Below, one piece after another: positions 24,282-32,679 of a stretch of DNA of 47,424 nt; position 1 is the stretch's first letter, and the number at the start of each line of letters is the position of its first letter. The translations under genes were made by a program, and so were the position numbers. The stretch lies in contig CACYZW010000042.1 of NCBI GenBank assembly GCA_902778995.1, positions 1-47,424 of the forward strand, in the 5' to 3' direction. Source of the DNA: an uncultured Eubacteriales bacterium (GTDB taxonomy: Bacteria; Bacillota; Clostridia; Christensenellales; Aristaeellaceae). The notes under the pieces were generated by a model. That model saw only the letters and a program-made list of their open reading frames with translations, had not been told where the DNA came from and did no database searches.

Positions 24282-25493
24282 TCAGTCCCGCAGATCCGGG
24301 GGCAGGCGCAGCACCCGGATCACCGCGCCCTCGGGCAACGGTTCGCTCCCGCCCGGAATGATGCCGATCATGTCGCAATCGCCGAATGAGGCGATGTTGC
24401 CGTTGCCCCGGCCCGGATTTTCCTCAAACCAGGTCACGCCGTCCCGGATGACCGCGTGTCCCCGAAGCATCCGCACCGATCGGCTCCGCTTGGCCAGGCC
24501 GTTCAGCAGCGGCAGCTCCAGGGATTCGTTGCCGATGTTCGAGCCGGTGAGCTTTCGCAGGTACGGCTGGGCCACCACCAGCAGGCTCATCATGGCCGCC
24601 GCGGGATTGCCCGACAGGGACAGCAGCAGCTTTTCGCCGTTCCAGGCCGCCAGCAGCGCCCCGCCCGGCTTGGCGCGAACCTTCCAGAACAGGATTTCCA
24701 TGTCCAGCGCCTGGGCGGCCCGCACGGCAAAATCGTAATCCCCCACCGACGCGCCCCCGGTGGTGATCACCAAATCGGCGTCCGACGCGAGGCCCTCGCG
24801 GATCCTGCCGCTGATGCCCGCCAGGTCGTCCGCCAGCGTTCCGCCGCGGGCCACGTCGAAGCCCATCATCCGCAAATAGCCGCTGAGGGAGTAATAGCTG
24901 CTGTTGTAGATGCCATAGCGTCGCCGGGGCTGTCCCGGCTCGGAGAGCTCCGTCCCCGTGGAGAGGAACAGGGCCTTCGGCCTTTGATATACGGCAACGG
25001 CGTCGAGGCCCTGGGAGGCCAGCGTGCCGAGCTGGGCCGGACCCAGCCGCGTTCCGGCGGTGAGCAGGACCGCGCCCTCGGGGTAATCCTCCCCCCGGCG
25101 GATCACGTTGAAGCCGGGGTAAACGCCCACCGGTATGCGCACCGTATCGCCCGTGACCTCGGTCTCCTCCTGCTTCATCACCGCGTCCGCGCCCTCGGGC
25201 ACCGGCGCGCCGGTGAATATGCGCATGGCCGTACCGGGCGCCAGCGGCGGCAGTTCTTCGCAGCCGGTGACGGATTCCCCGCGCACCTTCAGCGCGCCGG
25301 GAACGTCCTCCGCCCGGAAGGCATAGCCGTCGAAGGGGCTCTTGTCGAAGGGCGGCATCCCAAACGCGGCCCGTATGTCCTCCGCCAGATGCCTGCCCAA
25401 AGCCGCTTCGAGGGGCACCTTCTCCCCGCGCAGGCGGACGGGCAGCCCGGCCAGCAGCGACGCAGCCTGCTCGTATTCAACCTTTTTCAGCAT
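24282..25493 (-). CDS. moeA: Molybdopterin molybdotransferase MoeA
   Basis: This 403-residue protein inserts molybdate into adenylylated molybdopterin, the last step of basic cofactor synthesis. Visible motifs: PPFDKSPFDGYAFRAED (residues 48-64), IFTGAPVPEGADAVMKQE, STGTELSEPGQP, TTGGASVGDYDF and LSGNPAAAM. All fit MoeA, and the length is normal. Its ATG overlaps the end of the NTPase gene by 7 bases, so the two are coupled; it is the last gene of the cofactor cluster. Confidence 0.95.
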   Translation of the reverse strand: MLKKVEYEQAASLLAGLPVRLRGEKVPLEAALGRHLAEDIRAAFGMPPFDKSPFDGYAFRAEDVPGALKVRGESVTGCEELPPLAPGTAMRIFTGAPVPEGADAVMKQEETEVTGDTVRIPVGVYPGFNVIRRGEDYPEGAVLLTAGTRLGPAQLGTLASQGLDAVAVYQRPKALFLSTGTELSEPGQPRRRYGIYNSSYYSLSGYLRMMGFDVARGGTLADDLAGISGRIREGLASDADLVITTGGASVGDYDFAVRAAQALDMEILFWKVRAKPGGALLAAWNGEKLLLSLSGNPAAAMMSLLVVAQPYLRKLTGSNIGNESLELPLLNGLAKRSRSVRMLRGHAVIRDGVTWFEENPGRGNGNIASFGDCDMIGIIPGGSEPLPEGAVIRVLRLPPDLRD

Positions 25494-26026
25494 TTCAACA
25501 CCTCATTCCAGCCCTCGACGATCGGTAACAGTTGCTCATACAGCGCCTCCATCCCGTCCGGCGTCACGTTGTACAGCGCCGCCCGCGGATGGGCCTTTAC
25601 CCTGTCCAGGAATGCACATTCAATGGTGGCGTCCCGCACCGTCGCCAGTATGGGAATATCCCCGTCCAGGCGGCGAAATACCCTGTCGCAAAAGGTCGGC
25701 GCGTCGGCTTCGATGAAGCCCAGCTCGTCCATCACCAGTATGCCGTCCGGCCTTGCCGCGTCCAGCAGGCGCACGCCCAGGGTTTCAAACACGCGCAGGT
25801 TGACCGCCCGCTGGCGCGTGTTGCAGCGGCACACGAAATTCTCCCCGGTCGGTTCGCTTGCCGAACCGTCCGCCGGGAACATGTGGACCTGATGCCAGCC
25901 CTCCGGGTCGGTTTCGGTGATGCCCGTCAGAAAGCCGTAGACCGGCATGCGACAGCGGGCGAGCAGGCGGTTGAACAGGGCAGTCTTGCCCGAATTGCGC
26001 CTGCCGCAGAGCAATAGGTGCTTCAT
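25487..26026 (-). CDS. THEP1-type nucleoside-triphosphatase in the Moco cluster
   Basis: This 179-residue P-loop protein has GRRNSGKTALFNRLL (residues 8-22, Walker A) and MDELGF (Walker B, near 98). Together with MPVYGFLTGITE, this fits the NTPase_1/THEP1 family, which splits NTPs and whose real target is unknown. In this spot other bacteria carry mobB, a GTP-binding helper of MobA, and this protein may replace it; that is inference from context. Its ATG overlaps the mobA stop (ATGA) and its end overlaps moeA. Confidence 0.78.
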   Translation of the reverse strand: MKHLLLCGRRNSGKTALFNRLLARCRMPVYGFLTGITETDPEGWHQVHMFPADGSASEPTGENFVCRCNTRQRAVNLRVFETLGVRLLDAARPDGILVMDELGFIEADAPTFCDRVFRRLDGDIPILATVRDATIECAFLDRVKAHPRAALYNVTPDGMEALYEQLLPIVEGWNEVLKC

Positions 26027-26598
26027 GGTTTTCCCTCTCCGCAGGCCAGTATGCGGGCATAGTCCTCGAGCGTGTTGCAGTTTGTCAGCAGGAATTCATC
26101 CATTCGGTACGCATACCGCGTCAGCGGGGCTCGCCTGAGCAGCTGCATCATCGACGTATTCCCGGAATTCAACAGCCGCTCGGCCTCGCCCGCCAGCGCG
26201 CAGTCGTAAACGGCCATCAGCGGCTCGACGCGCTCCCCGTGGCACAGCGCCGTGACGCCGCCGACATGGGCCTGTGCCAGTTCCATCAACGCCTCCGACG
26301 GAATCAGCGGCACATCCGTGCTCACCACCAGGCAGGCCGGATGCGCCGCGCTCAGCAGGCAGGCATGAACGCCGCCGAGCGGACCCCTGTGGGGATAGAT
26401 GTCCGCCACCGTCCGGGCGCCCGCCGCCCGGTATCCCGCGCCGGAGACCATGACGTCCGCCACGCCCAGCGCCCGGAGCTTGTCCACCTGGATCTCCAGA
26501 AACGTCCGCCCGTTCAGCGCGAGGGAGGCCTTGTCCCGGCCCATGCGGGTGCTGTAGCCCCCCGCCAGCACCACGGCGGAAATCTGTCCGGCTTTCAC
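26023..26598 (-). CDS. mobA: Molybdenum cofactor guanylyltransferase MobA (GTG start)
   Basis: This 191-residue nucleotidyltransferase joins a nucleotide to molybdopterin. The signature VVLAGGYSTRMGRDKASL (residues 9-26) matches the GTP-type MobA (LAGGxSxRMGxDK), and the PLGGVHACL and VVSTDVPLI motifs follow. A CTP-type role cannot be excluded, since xdhC in the same cluster points to enzymes that use the cytosine form. I chose GTG at 26598: AGGAGG is 11 bases upstream, and the in-between ATG is in another frame. The frame is open far upstream but there overlaps modC antisense of frame. The gene follows modC by 32 bases. Confidence 0.9.
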   Translation of the reverse strand: MKAGQISAVVLAGGYSTRMGRDKASLALNGRTFLEIQVDKLRALGVADVMVSGAGYRAAGARTVADIYPHRGPLGGVHACLLSAAHPACLVVSTDVPLIPSEALMELAQAHVGGVTALCHGERVEPLMAVYDCALAGEAERLLNSGNTSMMQLLRRAPLTRYAYRMDEFLLTNCNTLEDYARILACGEGKP

Positions 26599-26630
26599 GG
26601 CGTTCCATTCCTCCTGACTTTTGTTACGGG

Positions 26631-27689
26631 TCAACGCCCATTGTCCCCGCGCCGCAGCGGCAGCACGTTCACCGGCGCGACGCCCAGGGCCTCCGGCATG
26701 CGCTGGGGATGCTTTTCCTTGGGAATGCGCCACCACAGCGGCTGGCTGTCCGGCTTCTGTCCCGCGTAGCGGAATTCCAGCACCCATTCGAAGGGCTCCT
26801 CCATGTCGCCCACAAAATCGACGGGAAAGCGGTTCTGGGCGACCTTCTGGCCGAAGTAGTGGGCGCGTATGCCCACATGGGTCACGTCCTCGGGCACGGG
26901 CAGCGCCGTTTCCAACGTGACACCCCACTCCGGCGCGTACAGTTGGCGCTCCCCCGCCCGCTCAGCGGGCGTGATGTTCTTGCAGCCGGTCAGCATGGCG
27001 GCGGCCACCGTGCCGGGATTGGCGAAAAGCTGCTTGGTGTCCTCGGGAGGCAGGGCGAAGCCCTCCTGCATCACGGCGATGCGCTCGCACATGCGGTAGG
27101 CCTCGTTGCGAGCGTGGGTCACCAGCAGCGCCGGACGCCCGTAGCTTCTGAGGGCATCCAGCATCTCGATTTGCAGCCGCAGCCGCAGGTGGGCGTCCAG
27201 CGCCGAGAAAGGCTCGTCCAGCAAAAGCAGCGCGGGCCGGTTCACCAGCGCCCTGGCCAGCGCCACCCGCTGCTGCTGGCCGCCCGAGAGCTGATGGGGC
27301 TTGTGCCGGGCCAATTCCCGAAGCCCGAACAGCGCCAACGCCTCGTCCAGCGCCCCCTTCCGGCGGGCCTCATCCCTTTCCCGGCACAATCCGCAGCGTA
27401 TGTTCTGGGCCACGGTCATGTTGGGAAACAGCGCGTAATTCTGGAAAAGGTAGCCCACCCGGCGCTCCCGGGGCTTCAAATCGACATGGCCCTCGGAATC
27501 GAACAGCACCCGGTCATCCAGCACGATGCGGCCCCTGTCCGGGCGTTCGATGCCCGCGATGCACTTGAGCGTCATGCTCTTGCCGCAGCCGGAGGGCCCC
27601 AGCAGGCCGGTGACGCCGGCTTCGCATTCAAAGCGGGCGCGCAGATGAAAGTCGCCCAAGCGCTTCTCGATGTCCACCGACAGGCTCAA
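26631..27689 (-). CDS. modC: Molybdate ABC transporter ATP-binding protein (TTG start)
   Basis: This 352-residue ATPase powers molybdate uptake through ModB. Walker A is LLGPSGCGKSMT (near residues 29-40), the signature HQLSGGQQQRVALARAL, and Walker B LLLLDEPFSALD. The last 130 residues differ from the classical TOBE/Mop molybdate-binding domain: HVGIRAHYFGQKVAQNRFP and RIPKEKHPQRMPEALG suggest another small C-terminal domain. TTG at 27689 overlaps the modB stop in TTGA, so translation is coupled. Confidence 0.9.
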   Translation of the reverse strand: MSLSVDIEKRLGDFHLRARFECEAGVTGLLGPSGCGKSMTLKCIAGIERPDRGRIVLDDRVLFDSEGHVDLKPRERRVGYLFQNYALFPNMTVAQNIRCGLCRERDEARRKGALDEALALFGLRELARHKPHQLSGGQQQRVALARALVNRPALLLLDEPFSALDAHLRLRLQIEMLDALRSYGRPALLVTHARNEAYRMCERIAVMQEGFALPPEDTKQLFANPGTVAAAMLTGCKNITPAERAGERQLYAPEWGVTLETALPVPEDVTHVGIRAHYFGQKVAQNRFPVDFVGDMEEPFEWVLEFRYAGQKPDSQPLWWRIPKEKHPQRMPEALGVAPVNVLPLRRGDNGR

Positions 27690-28381
27690 CGAACCACCGC
27701 CTTTTTCTGCTTGACCTCCAACAGGTTGACGGCCAGCAGCACCACCGCGCTGATGGCCAGGTTCACCAGCACCCACCGCAGCGCCCCGGCGTCGTCGCCC
27801 GTGCGGTAGAGCTGGTAGACCGTCGTGGAGATGGTAGCGGTCTTTCCGGGGGTATACCCCACCAGCATCGAGGTCGCGCCGTATTCCCCCAGCGCCCGGG
27901 CAAAGGCCAGCACGAACCCCGCCAGTATACCCTGTCTGCACGCCGGCATGCGGATGCGCCAGAAGATATAGATATCGCTCAGACCCAGCGTCTGCCCGGA
28001 ATAGGCCAGCGTCTCGTCGAAGGCCTCAAAGGCCCCCCGCGCCGTGCGGTACATCAGCGGAAAGGACACTATCACCGCCGCCAGCACGCCCCCGTACCAG
28101 GTCATCACGAAGCGTATCCCCGCCTGATCCAGCAGCGCCCCCAACGGACGCCGGATCCCCACGACCATGAGCAGGAAATAGCCGCATACCGTGGGCGGAA
28201 GCACCATCGGCAGCGTCAATATCACGTCCAGCAGGCCCTTGACCGCCTTTGGCAGCCGGGCCACGAGGCGGGCGCAGCCGATGCCCAGGAAGAACACGAT
28301 CACGCTGGCGAGGGCCGCGATGCGCAGGGAATTGAACAGCGGGAACCAGTCCGCCGTCCCGATCTGTGAAAGCGCGTTCAT
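27686..28381 (-). CDS. modB: Molybdate ABC transporter permease
   Basis: This 231-residue permease has about five membrane helices and the ABC coupling motif ARALGEYGATSMLVGYTPG (EAA loop, near 165-183). It also has the LPMVLPPTVCGYFLL stretch typical of ModB/CysT permeases. It forms the channel for molybdate (or tungstate) with ModC. It is preceded by a 213-base gap holding a short dispersed repeat, then the broken modA gene. Confidence 0.93.
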   Translation of the reverse strand: MNALSQIGTADWFPLFNSLRIAALASVIVFFLGIGCARLVARLPKAVKGLLDVILTLPMVLPPTVCGYFLLMVVGIRRPLGALLDQAGIRFVMTWYGGVLAAVIVSFPLMYRTARGAFEAFDETLAYSGQTLGLSDIYIFWRIRMPACRQGILAGFVLAFARALGEYGATSMLVGYTPGKTATISTTVYQLYRTGDDAGALRWVLVNLAISAVVLLAVNLLEVKQKKAVVR

Positions 28382-28406
28382 GGCATCGCCCTCCGGAATG
28401 ATCTAA

Positions 28407-28431
28407 GGAAACACCGCACAATGCTCATGGC
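28407..28431. repeat. 25-bp dispersed repeat, copy 2 (between modA and modB)
   Basis: Same sequence as 22820-22844 with one difference. It is next to a short hairpin (GGCTGAA / TTCAGCC, 28440-28455). The rest of the 28382-28594 gap shows nothing I can name. Confidence 0.7.
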
Positions 28432-28594
28432 GCATTAACGGCTGAATTTCAGCCGCCTGCTGCCTGCTGATTTCCTGACTTGCCAACAGAGCCTGTGTCA
28501 TCCATTCAAAACCCAGCCTTGCAGCGTCGGCTTCCAAACATCGACATGGCCGACAGGGCGGGTCACGATCCCATGGCCCGCCCTGTCATGCCGG

Positions 28595-29336
28595 CTAAAA
28601 CGCCCCCGCAATCGGCGTGAAGCCCACCGAGGCGAACACCCCGGCGCTCTCGTCCGTTTGCAGATAGTTCAGAAAATCCCAGGCGGCCAGGGGTTCCGCC
28701 GCAGTCTTGAGCACCGCCGCCGGATATACCACCCGGCCGCCGCACATCGCCTCGGTGGCCTCGTCCACGACGGTCAGCTTCGCCGAGAAGGCATCGGTGC
28801 CGTATATGATGCCGCAGTCCACGGATTGCTCGGCCACCTGCGTGGTCACCTCCTTGACGTTGGAACCGTAAGTCAGCTTGCCGGCCACCGCGGCCTCGTC
28901 GATGCCGTAGAAGTCGAAGATCTTCAGCGTGTACTGCCCCACGGGCACGTCGCTGTTGCCGATGGCCAGCAGGATATCCCCTTCCTTCAAAAGCGCCGCC
29001 ACCTGGTCGAAGCTCTCGATGCCCTTCGGATTGCCCTCGGGCACGGCCAGCGTCACCTTGTTCTCCAGCAGGTTGACGCGGGTCGCGCGGTCCACGAAAT
29101 CCAGTCCCTCGATGTTCACCTCGGGGGAGGCGTCGATGTCCAGCTGGTCCATCTGCTTCTTCGCCGCCGAGATGAACAGGTCGCAGGGCGCGCCCTCCTG
29201 GATCTGGGTCTTGAGGGTGCCGGACGAATCGAATCATGGACGCGGCGGCGAACACGATGATCTCGGTCTCCGCCAGGGCGCTCGCGCAGCCAACCAGCAG
29301 CGCCAGCGCAGTGAGCAGGGTCAGGGTCTTCTTCAT
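28595..29336 (-). pseudogene. modA: Molybdate-binding protein ModA, broken by an internal deletion and frameshift
   Basis: The first 34 codons from ATG 29336 encode a signal peptide (MKKTLTLLTALALLVGCASALAE) and the ModA opening EIIVFAAASM. At about 29234 the frame shifts. The other frame continues as FDSSGTLKTQIQEGAPCDLF and runs as normal ModA to the stop at 28595, with GNSDVPVGQYTLKIFDFYG and CGIIYGTDAFSAK. ModA normally has about 22-24 residues between AAAS and the SSGTL motif, and these are missing, so roughly 65-75 bases appear deleted, out of frame. As written no full binding protein is made. Because modB and modC are intact, an assembly error is also possible. Confidence 0.85.
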
Positions 29337-29453
29337 GGTCAAAACACTCCCCGGCAGGATTTACTGCCATTGTATTATTGAAAGGCGCTTCTCTTCCGGG
29401 TTTACGGTTTGGGAATCGCCTGTTCAACCCGTGTTCAACCATCGGCAGCATCC

Positions 29454-29951
29454 CTATTCGGCGCTGCCGCACTCCTTCTCGTCCCCCACCAGTATGCCGA
29501 TGCCGTGCGCCAGCGCGGGCAGTATGGCCTCCAGGTTTTCCCGGACGGCCTTGGGGCTGCCGGGCAGGTTGACGATCAGGGTATAGCCGCGAATGCCGCT
29601 GACGCCGCGGGACAGCATGCCCCGGGGCGTGATTTGCAGCGATTTTGCCCGCATGGCCTCGGCGATGCCGGGGACGTTGCGCTCGATTACCGCCATCGTG
29701 GCCTCCGGCGCGTTGTCCCGACGGGAAAAGCCCGTGCCGCCCGTGGTCAGCACCAGGTTGGCCCTGCGGTTGTCACAGATGTCCGTCAGCGCCTGGATCA
29801 GTTCCTTCGGCTCGTCGGACAGGATCTGTTGACTGACGACCTCGTAGCCCGCTTCAACGACCATGTCCCGTATCACGGGGCCGCTCCTGTCCTCCCGCTC
29901 GCCCGCCGCCCCCTTGTCGGACAGCGTGATAATCGCCACCTTGTAGGCCAC
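29454..29951 (-). CDS. mogA: Molybdopterin adenylyltransferase, MogA/MoaB family
   Basis: This 165-residue protein activates molybdopterin by adenylation before molybdate insertion by MoeA. Family motifs: ITLSDKGAAGEREDRSGP (8-25), LVLTTGGTGFSRRDNAPEAT with the TTGGTG signature, and NLPGSPKAVREN. Length fits. It has gaps of 117 bases to modA and 150 bases to moaA; the latter (29952-30101) shows no gene or clear signal. The start is ATG at 29951, with GGAGGGAT upstream. Confidence 0.92.
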   Translation of the reverse strand: MAYKVAIITLSDKGAAGEREDRSGPVIRDMVVEAGYEVVSQQILSDEPKELIQALTDICDNRRANLVLTTGGTGFSRRDNAPEATMAVIERNVPGIAEAMRAKSLQITPRGMLSRGVSGIRGYTLIVNLPGSPKAVRENLEAILPALAHGIGILVGDEKECGSAE

Positions 29952-30101
29952 AACGATCCCTCCTTGCGAATGCGCCGGGACAATCCGGCGCAGGAATATT
30001 CATTCTTGCTCAAATTGAGAACCGATGATCGAAAGCGGACGGCGCAGGCCATGCTGCCGGCTTTCAGATGCCCAATGCTCAGCCTTGCACGCCCAATGCC
30101 C

Positions 30102-31073
30102 CTATCCTCCGATCCGGTGCATCCGGCGGGATTCCCGGTCGTCGATGGCATCGGCGAAGCCGTGGCGCCTGGGCTTGTTGCGTATGGCCTGGCGTATGGC
30201 GTCGGTCAGCGCGGCGTCGTCGCAGCCGCCCCGCACCAGCGCCCGCAGATCCACCCCCGTCAGGTGGTTCAGGCACAGCTTGAGCTGTCCCTCCGGCGTC
30301 AGTCGCACGCGGTTGCAATGCTCGCAGAATTCGTGGCTGACCGCGCTGATAAAGCCGACGCAGCCCATAAAGCCCTCGGGCCTGTAGTACACCGCCGGGC
30401 CCAGGCCGCGGCGCTCATCTATGTAAGGCATGGGGCCGAAGGCGGCCTCCAGCCGTTGTCTGATCTCGTCGTTGGGCACGGGGGAAAGGCCCTTGCCGCA
30501 GCCCACGGGCATCAGCTCGATAAACCGCACGTCCACCGGCATTTCCCGCGCCAGCGCCGCCAGGTCGCACAGGCCGCCTTCGTTGAGGCCCCGCACGGCC
30601 ACCGCGTTCAGCTTGACCCGCAGGCCGCAGTCCACCGCCTCGCAGATGGTCGCCAGCACGTCGTTCACGTCGCCACACCGGGTCATCTGTCGAAAGATGG
30701 CCGGGTCGAGGGTGTCGAGGCTGATGTTCAGGGCGTCCAGCCCCGCCGCCGCTGCCTCCGCCACGCGGCCCCTGAGCAGTATGCCGTTGGTGGTCATGGC
30801 CACGCGGTCGATCCCCTCTGTCTGCTTCAGCATCGAGACCAGGTTCAGGCACCCCCGCCGCGCCATCGGCTCGCCGCCCGTCAGCCGCACGGCATGCACG
30901 CCCAGCCGCGTCATGCACGATACGATGCGCTGTATCTCCCGGTAATTCAACAGTTCGTCGTGGGGCATGTATTCCACGCCCGCCTCGGGCATGCAGTACA
31001 GGCAGCGCAGGTTGCACTTGTCCGTGATGGAAACCCGGACATATTCGATATTTCTTCCCTCTGAATCCCTCAT
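30102..31073 (-). CDS. moaA: GTP 3',8-cyclase MoaA (radical SAM)
   Basis: This 323-residue enzyme makes the first step of molybdopterin synthesis from GTP using two 4Fe-4S clusters. The radical SAM motif is CNLRCLYC (C20, C24, C27), with RLTGGEPMARR behind it. The second cluster motif is CEHCNRVRLTPEG, followed by LKLCLN (C-x2-C-x13-C). It starts 7 bases after moaC. The usual C-terminal GG pair is present as the last residues (HRIGG). Confidence 0.96.
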   Translation of the reverse strand: MRDSEGRNIEYVRVSITDKCNLRCLYCMPEAGVEYMPHDELLNYREIQRIVSCMTRLGVHAVRLTGGEPMARRGCLNLVSMLKQTEGIDRVAMTTNGILLRGRVAEAAAAGLDALNISLDTLDPAIFRQMTRCGDVNDVLATICEAVDCGLRVKLNAVAVRGLNEGGLCDLAALAREMPVDVRFIELMPVGCGKGLSPVPNDEIRQRLEAAFGPMPYIDERRGLGPAVYYRPEGFMGCVGFISAVSHEFCEHCNRVRLTPEGQLKLCLNHLTGVDLRALVRGGCDDAALTDAIRQAIRNKPRRHGFADAIDDRESRRMHRIGG

Positions 31074-31080
31074 GGCTCCG

Positions 31081-31557
31081 TCACCGGCAAAAGGTCCCGC
31101 TTTTGCCGCCCGTCTTTTTCATCAGCCTTATGCCGCCGATCTCCATGCCCTTGTCGATGGCCTTCAGCATGTCGTAGATCGTCAGCAGCGCCACGCTCAC
31201 GCCCGTCAGCGCCTCCATCTCCACGCCGGTCTGCCCGGAGACCTTCACGGTACAGGTGGCCGTCACGGTACCGGCGGCCTCGTCCGTGTGAAAATCCACG
31301 GCGCTCTTGCCGAGGGGCAGCGGGTGGCACAGCGGTATCAGCTGGGGCGTCTGCTTGGCGGCCATGATGCCCGCCACGCGGGCTACGCCCAGCACGTCGC
31401 CCTTTTGGGCCGTGCCCTCCAATATGGCCTTCATCGCCTCGGCCCCGACGCGAATCCAGCCCTCGGCCACGGCTTCCCGGGCGGTCTCCTGCTTTCCGGT
31501 CACATCCACCATCACGGCGTTGCCCGCCGTGTCGAAGTGGGTCAGCTTTTCGTTCAT
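31081..31557 (-). CDS. moaC: Cyclic pyranopterin monophosphate synthase MoaC
   Basis: This 158-residue enzyme acts right after MoaA to give cyclic pyranopterin monophosphate. Motifs: [18 protein letters not shown] (4-21), IPLCHPLPL and [20 protein letters not shown] with the KAIDKGMEI tail; all fit MoaC. I chose ATG at 31557 with GGAG at 7 bases, not the open frame to 31677, which lies in the xdhC region. It is 62 bases downstream of xdhC. Confidence 0.96.
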   Translation of the reverse strand: MNEKLTHFDTAGNAVMVDVTGKQETAREAVAEGWIRVGAEAMKAILEGTAQKGDVLGVARVAGIMAAKQTPQLIPLCHPLPLGKSAVDFHTDEAAGTVTATCTVKVSGQTGVEMEALTGVSVALLTIYDMLKAIDKGMEIGGIRLMKKTGGKSGTFCR

Positions 31558-31619
31558 CGTTTCTCTCCATGCATTTTCGGCAACGTCTCGCGGAAGCAAC
31601 CTGCCGCCGCGAGACGCCC

Positions 31620-32669
31620 TCAGTTCACCCGCACCGGTTCGATGACCTCCACCAGAACCCGGATCACGCCGCCGCACACCATGCCGGCGTCCTCCGCGTC
31701 ATCGTCGGTCATATCCACATCGAAGATTTGTGTCGAGGGGCATTTTTCGTCCAGCAGCATCCGCGCCGAGCGAACGACGTCGCTCTCCACGCAGCCGCCG
31801 CCGATGGTTCCGACACAGCGCCCGTCCGGATAGACCAGCATCTTGGTGCCCACATCGCGCGGGGCGCTGCCCCGCCTGGCGACGATGGTGATCATCGCCC
31901 TGGGCATCCGCTGATCCTCCTGGGCCAGCAGGGCGCGCATCAGGTCGCGGGGATAGCTGGAATTGCGCCCGCTTGCGCTCTTGACCTGTATGATCTGGGC
32001 CATGATGGCGATGGCGATCTCCTCCGGCGTTTCCGCGCCGATGTCCAGGCCGATGGGCGAATAGACGCCGCCCACAACCCCGGGGTCGCAGCCGTCCTCT
32101 TCGATCAGGGCCTTCTTCACCATGGCCACGCGCCGCCGGGAGCCGATCATGCCGATGTAGGCGTGGGGCTTGCGGCTGATGGCGTTCAGGCACTCCCGGT
32201 CGTACCGGTGGCCCCGCGTGACGATGATGAAGTAGGTGTCGGCGTCGCCCTCGATCCGGGCGAGGCCCTGGGCGAAGGCGTCGCAGATGACCTTTGTCGC
32301 CCCGGCGCGACGGGCGTTGTCCGCAAAGGTGAGCCGATCCTCCAGCACCGTGACCGGGCAGCCCAGCATCAGTGCCAGCCGAATCAGCGGCATGGAGACG
32401 TGTCCGCCGCCGCAGATGACGAACTTCTTCTCGTTGCCCAGCACCTCGCAGAACACGCTCTGGCCGTCGACGCCGACGGTTTCGCTGCGGCTGACGTCGC
32501 GCAGGGCGTCCAGGTGGCGGGCAAAGAAGCCGCCCGCGTCCCGTTCCCACAGCAGCCTGCCCCCGGACAGCAGGCACTTGTCGCCGAAGTCCGGGCCGTC
32601 CACGACGGTCAGCACGGCGTTCAGGGCGTTGGGATTCACGCCGGCCAGGGCGTTGTACAGCTCGATCAT
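31620..32669 (-). CDS. XdhC/CoxI-family molybdenum cofactor maturation protein
   Basis: This 349-residue protein belongs to the XdhC family, which binds sulfurated molybdenum cofactor and loads it into xanthine-dehydrogenase-type enzymes. The Rossmann-type domain ([20 protein letters not shown], near residues 83-102, then VTRGHRYD and GMIGSRRRV) comes before the XdhC_CoxI motif. That motif, [16 protein letters not shown] then [10 protein letters not shown], is near residues 265-295. Classical XdhC has these parts in the reverse order. An N-terminal stretch ([20 protein letters not shown]) may be a decayed first CoxI copy. ATG at 32669 has GAGGGGGG upstream, and the gene follows its neighbour by 10 bases. 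Confidence 0.88.
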   Translation of the reverse strand: MIELYNALAGVNPNALNAVLTVVDGPDFGDKCLLSGGRLLWERDAGGFFARHLDALRDVSRSETVGVDGQSVFCEVLGNEKKFVICGGGHVSMPLIRLALMLGCPVTVLEDRLTFADNARRAGATKVICDAFAQGLARIEGDADTYFIIVTRGHRYDRECLNAISRKPHAYIGMIGSRRRVAMVKKALIEEDGCDPGVVGGVYSPIGLDIGAETPEEIAIAIMAQIIQVKSASGRNSSYPRDLMRALLAQEDQRMPRAMITIVARRGSAPRDVGTKMLVYPDGRCVGTIGGGCVESDVVRSARMLLDEKCPSTQIFDVDMTDDDAEDAGMVCGGVIRVLVEVIEPVRVN

Positions 32670-32679
32670 GCCGCCCCCC

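Noticed and set aside
28563-29342. 259-codon frame taken as an intact secreted protein
   Set aside because: Only its first 34 codons are ModA; the rest is out of frame with the conserved ModA sequence, so a broken gene explains it better.
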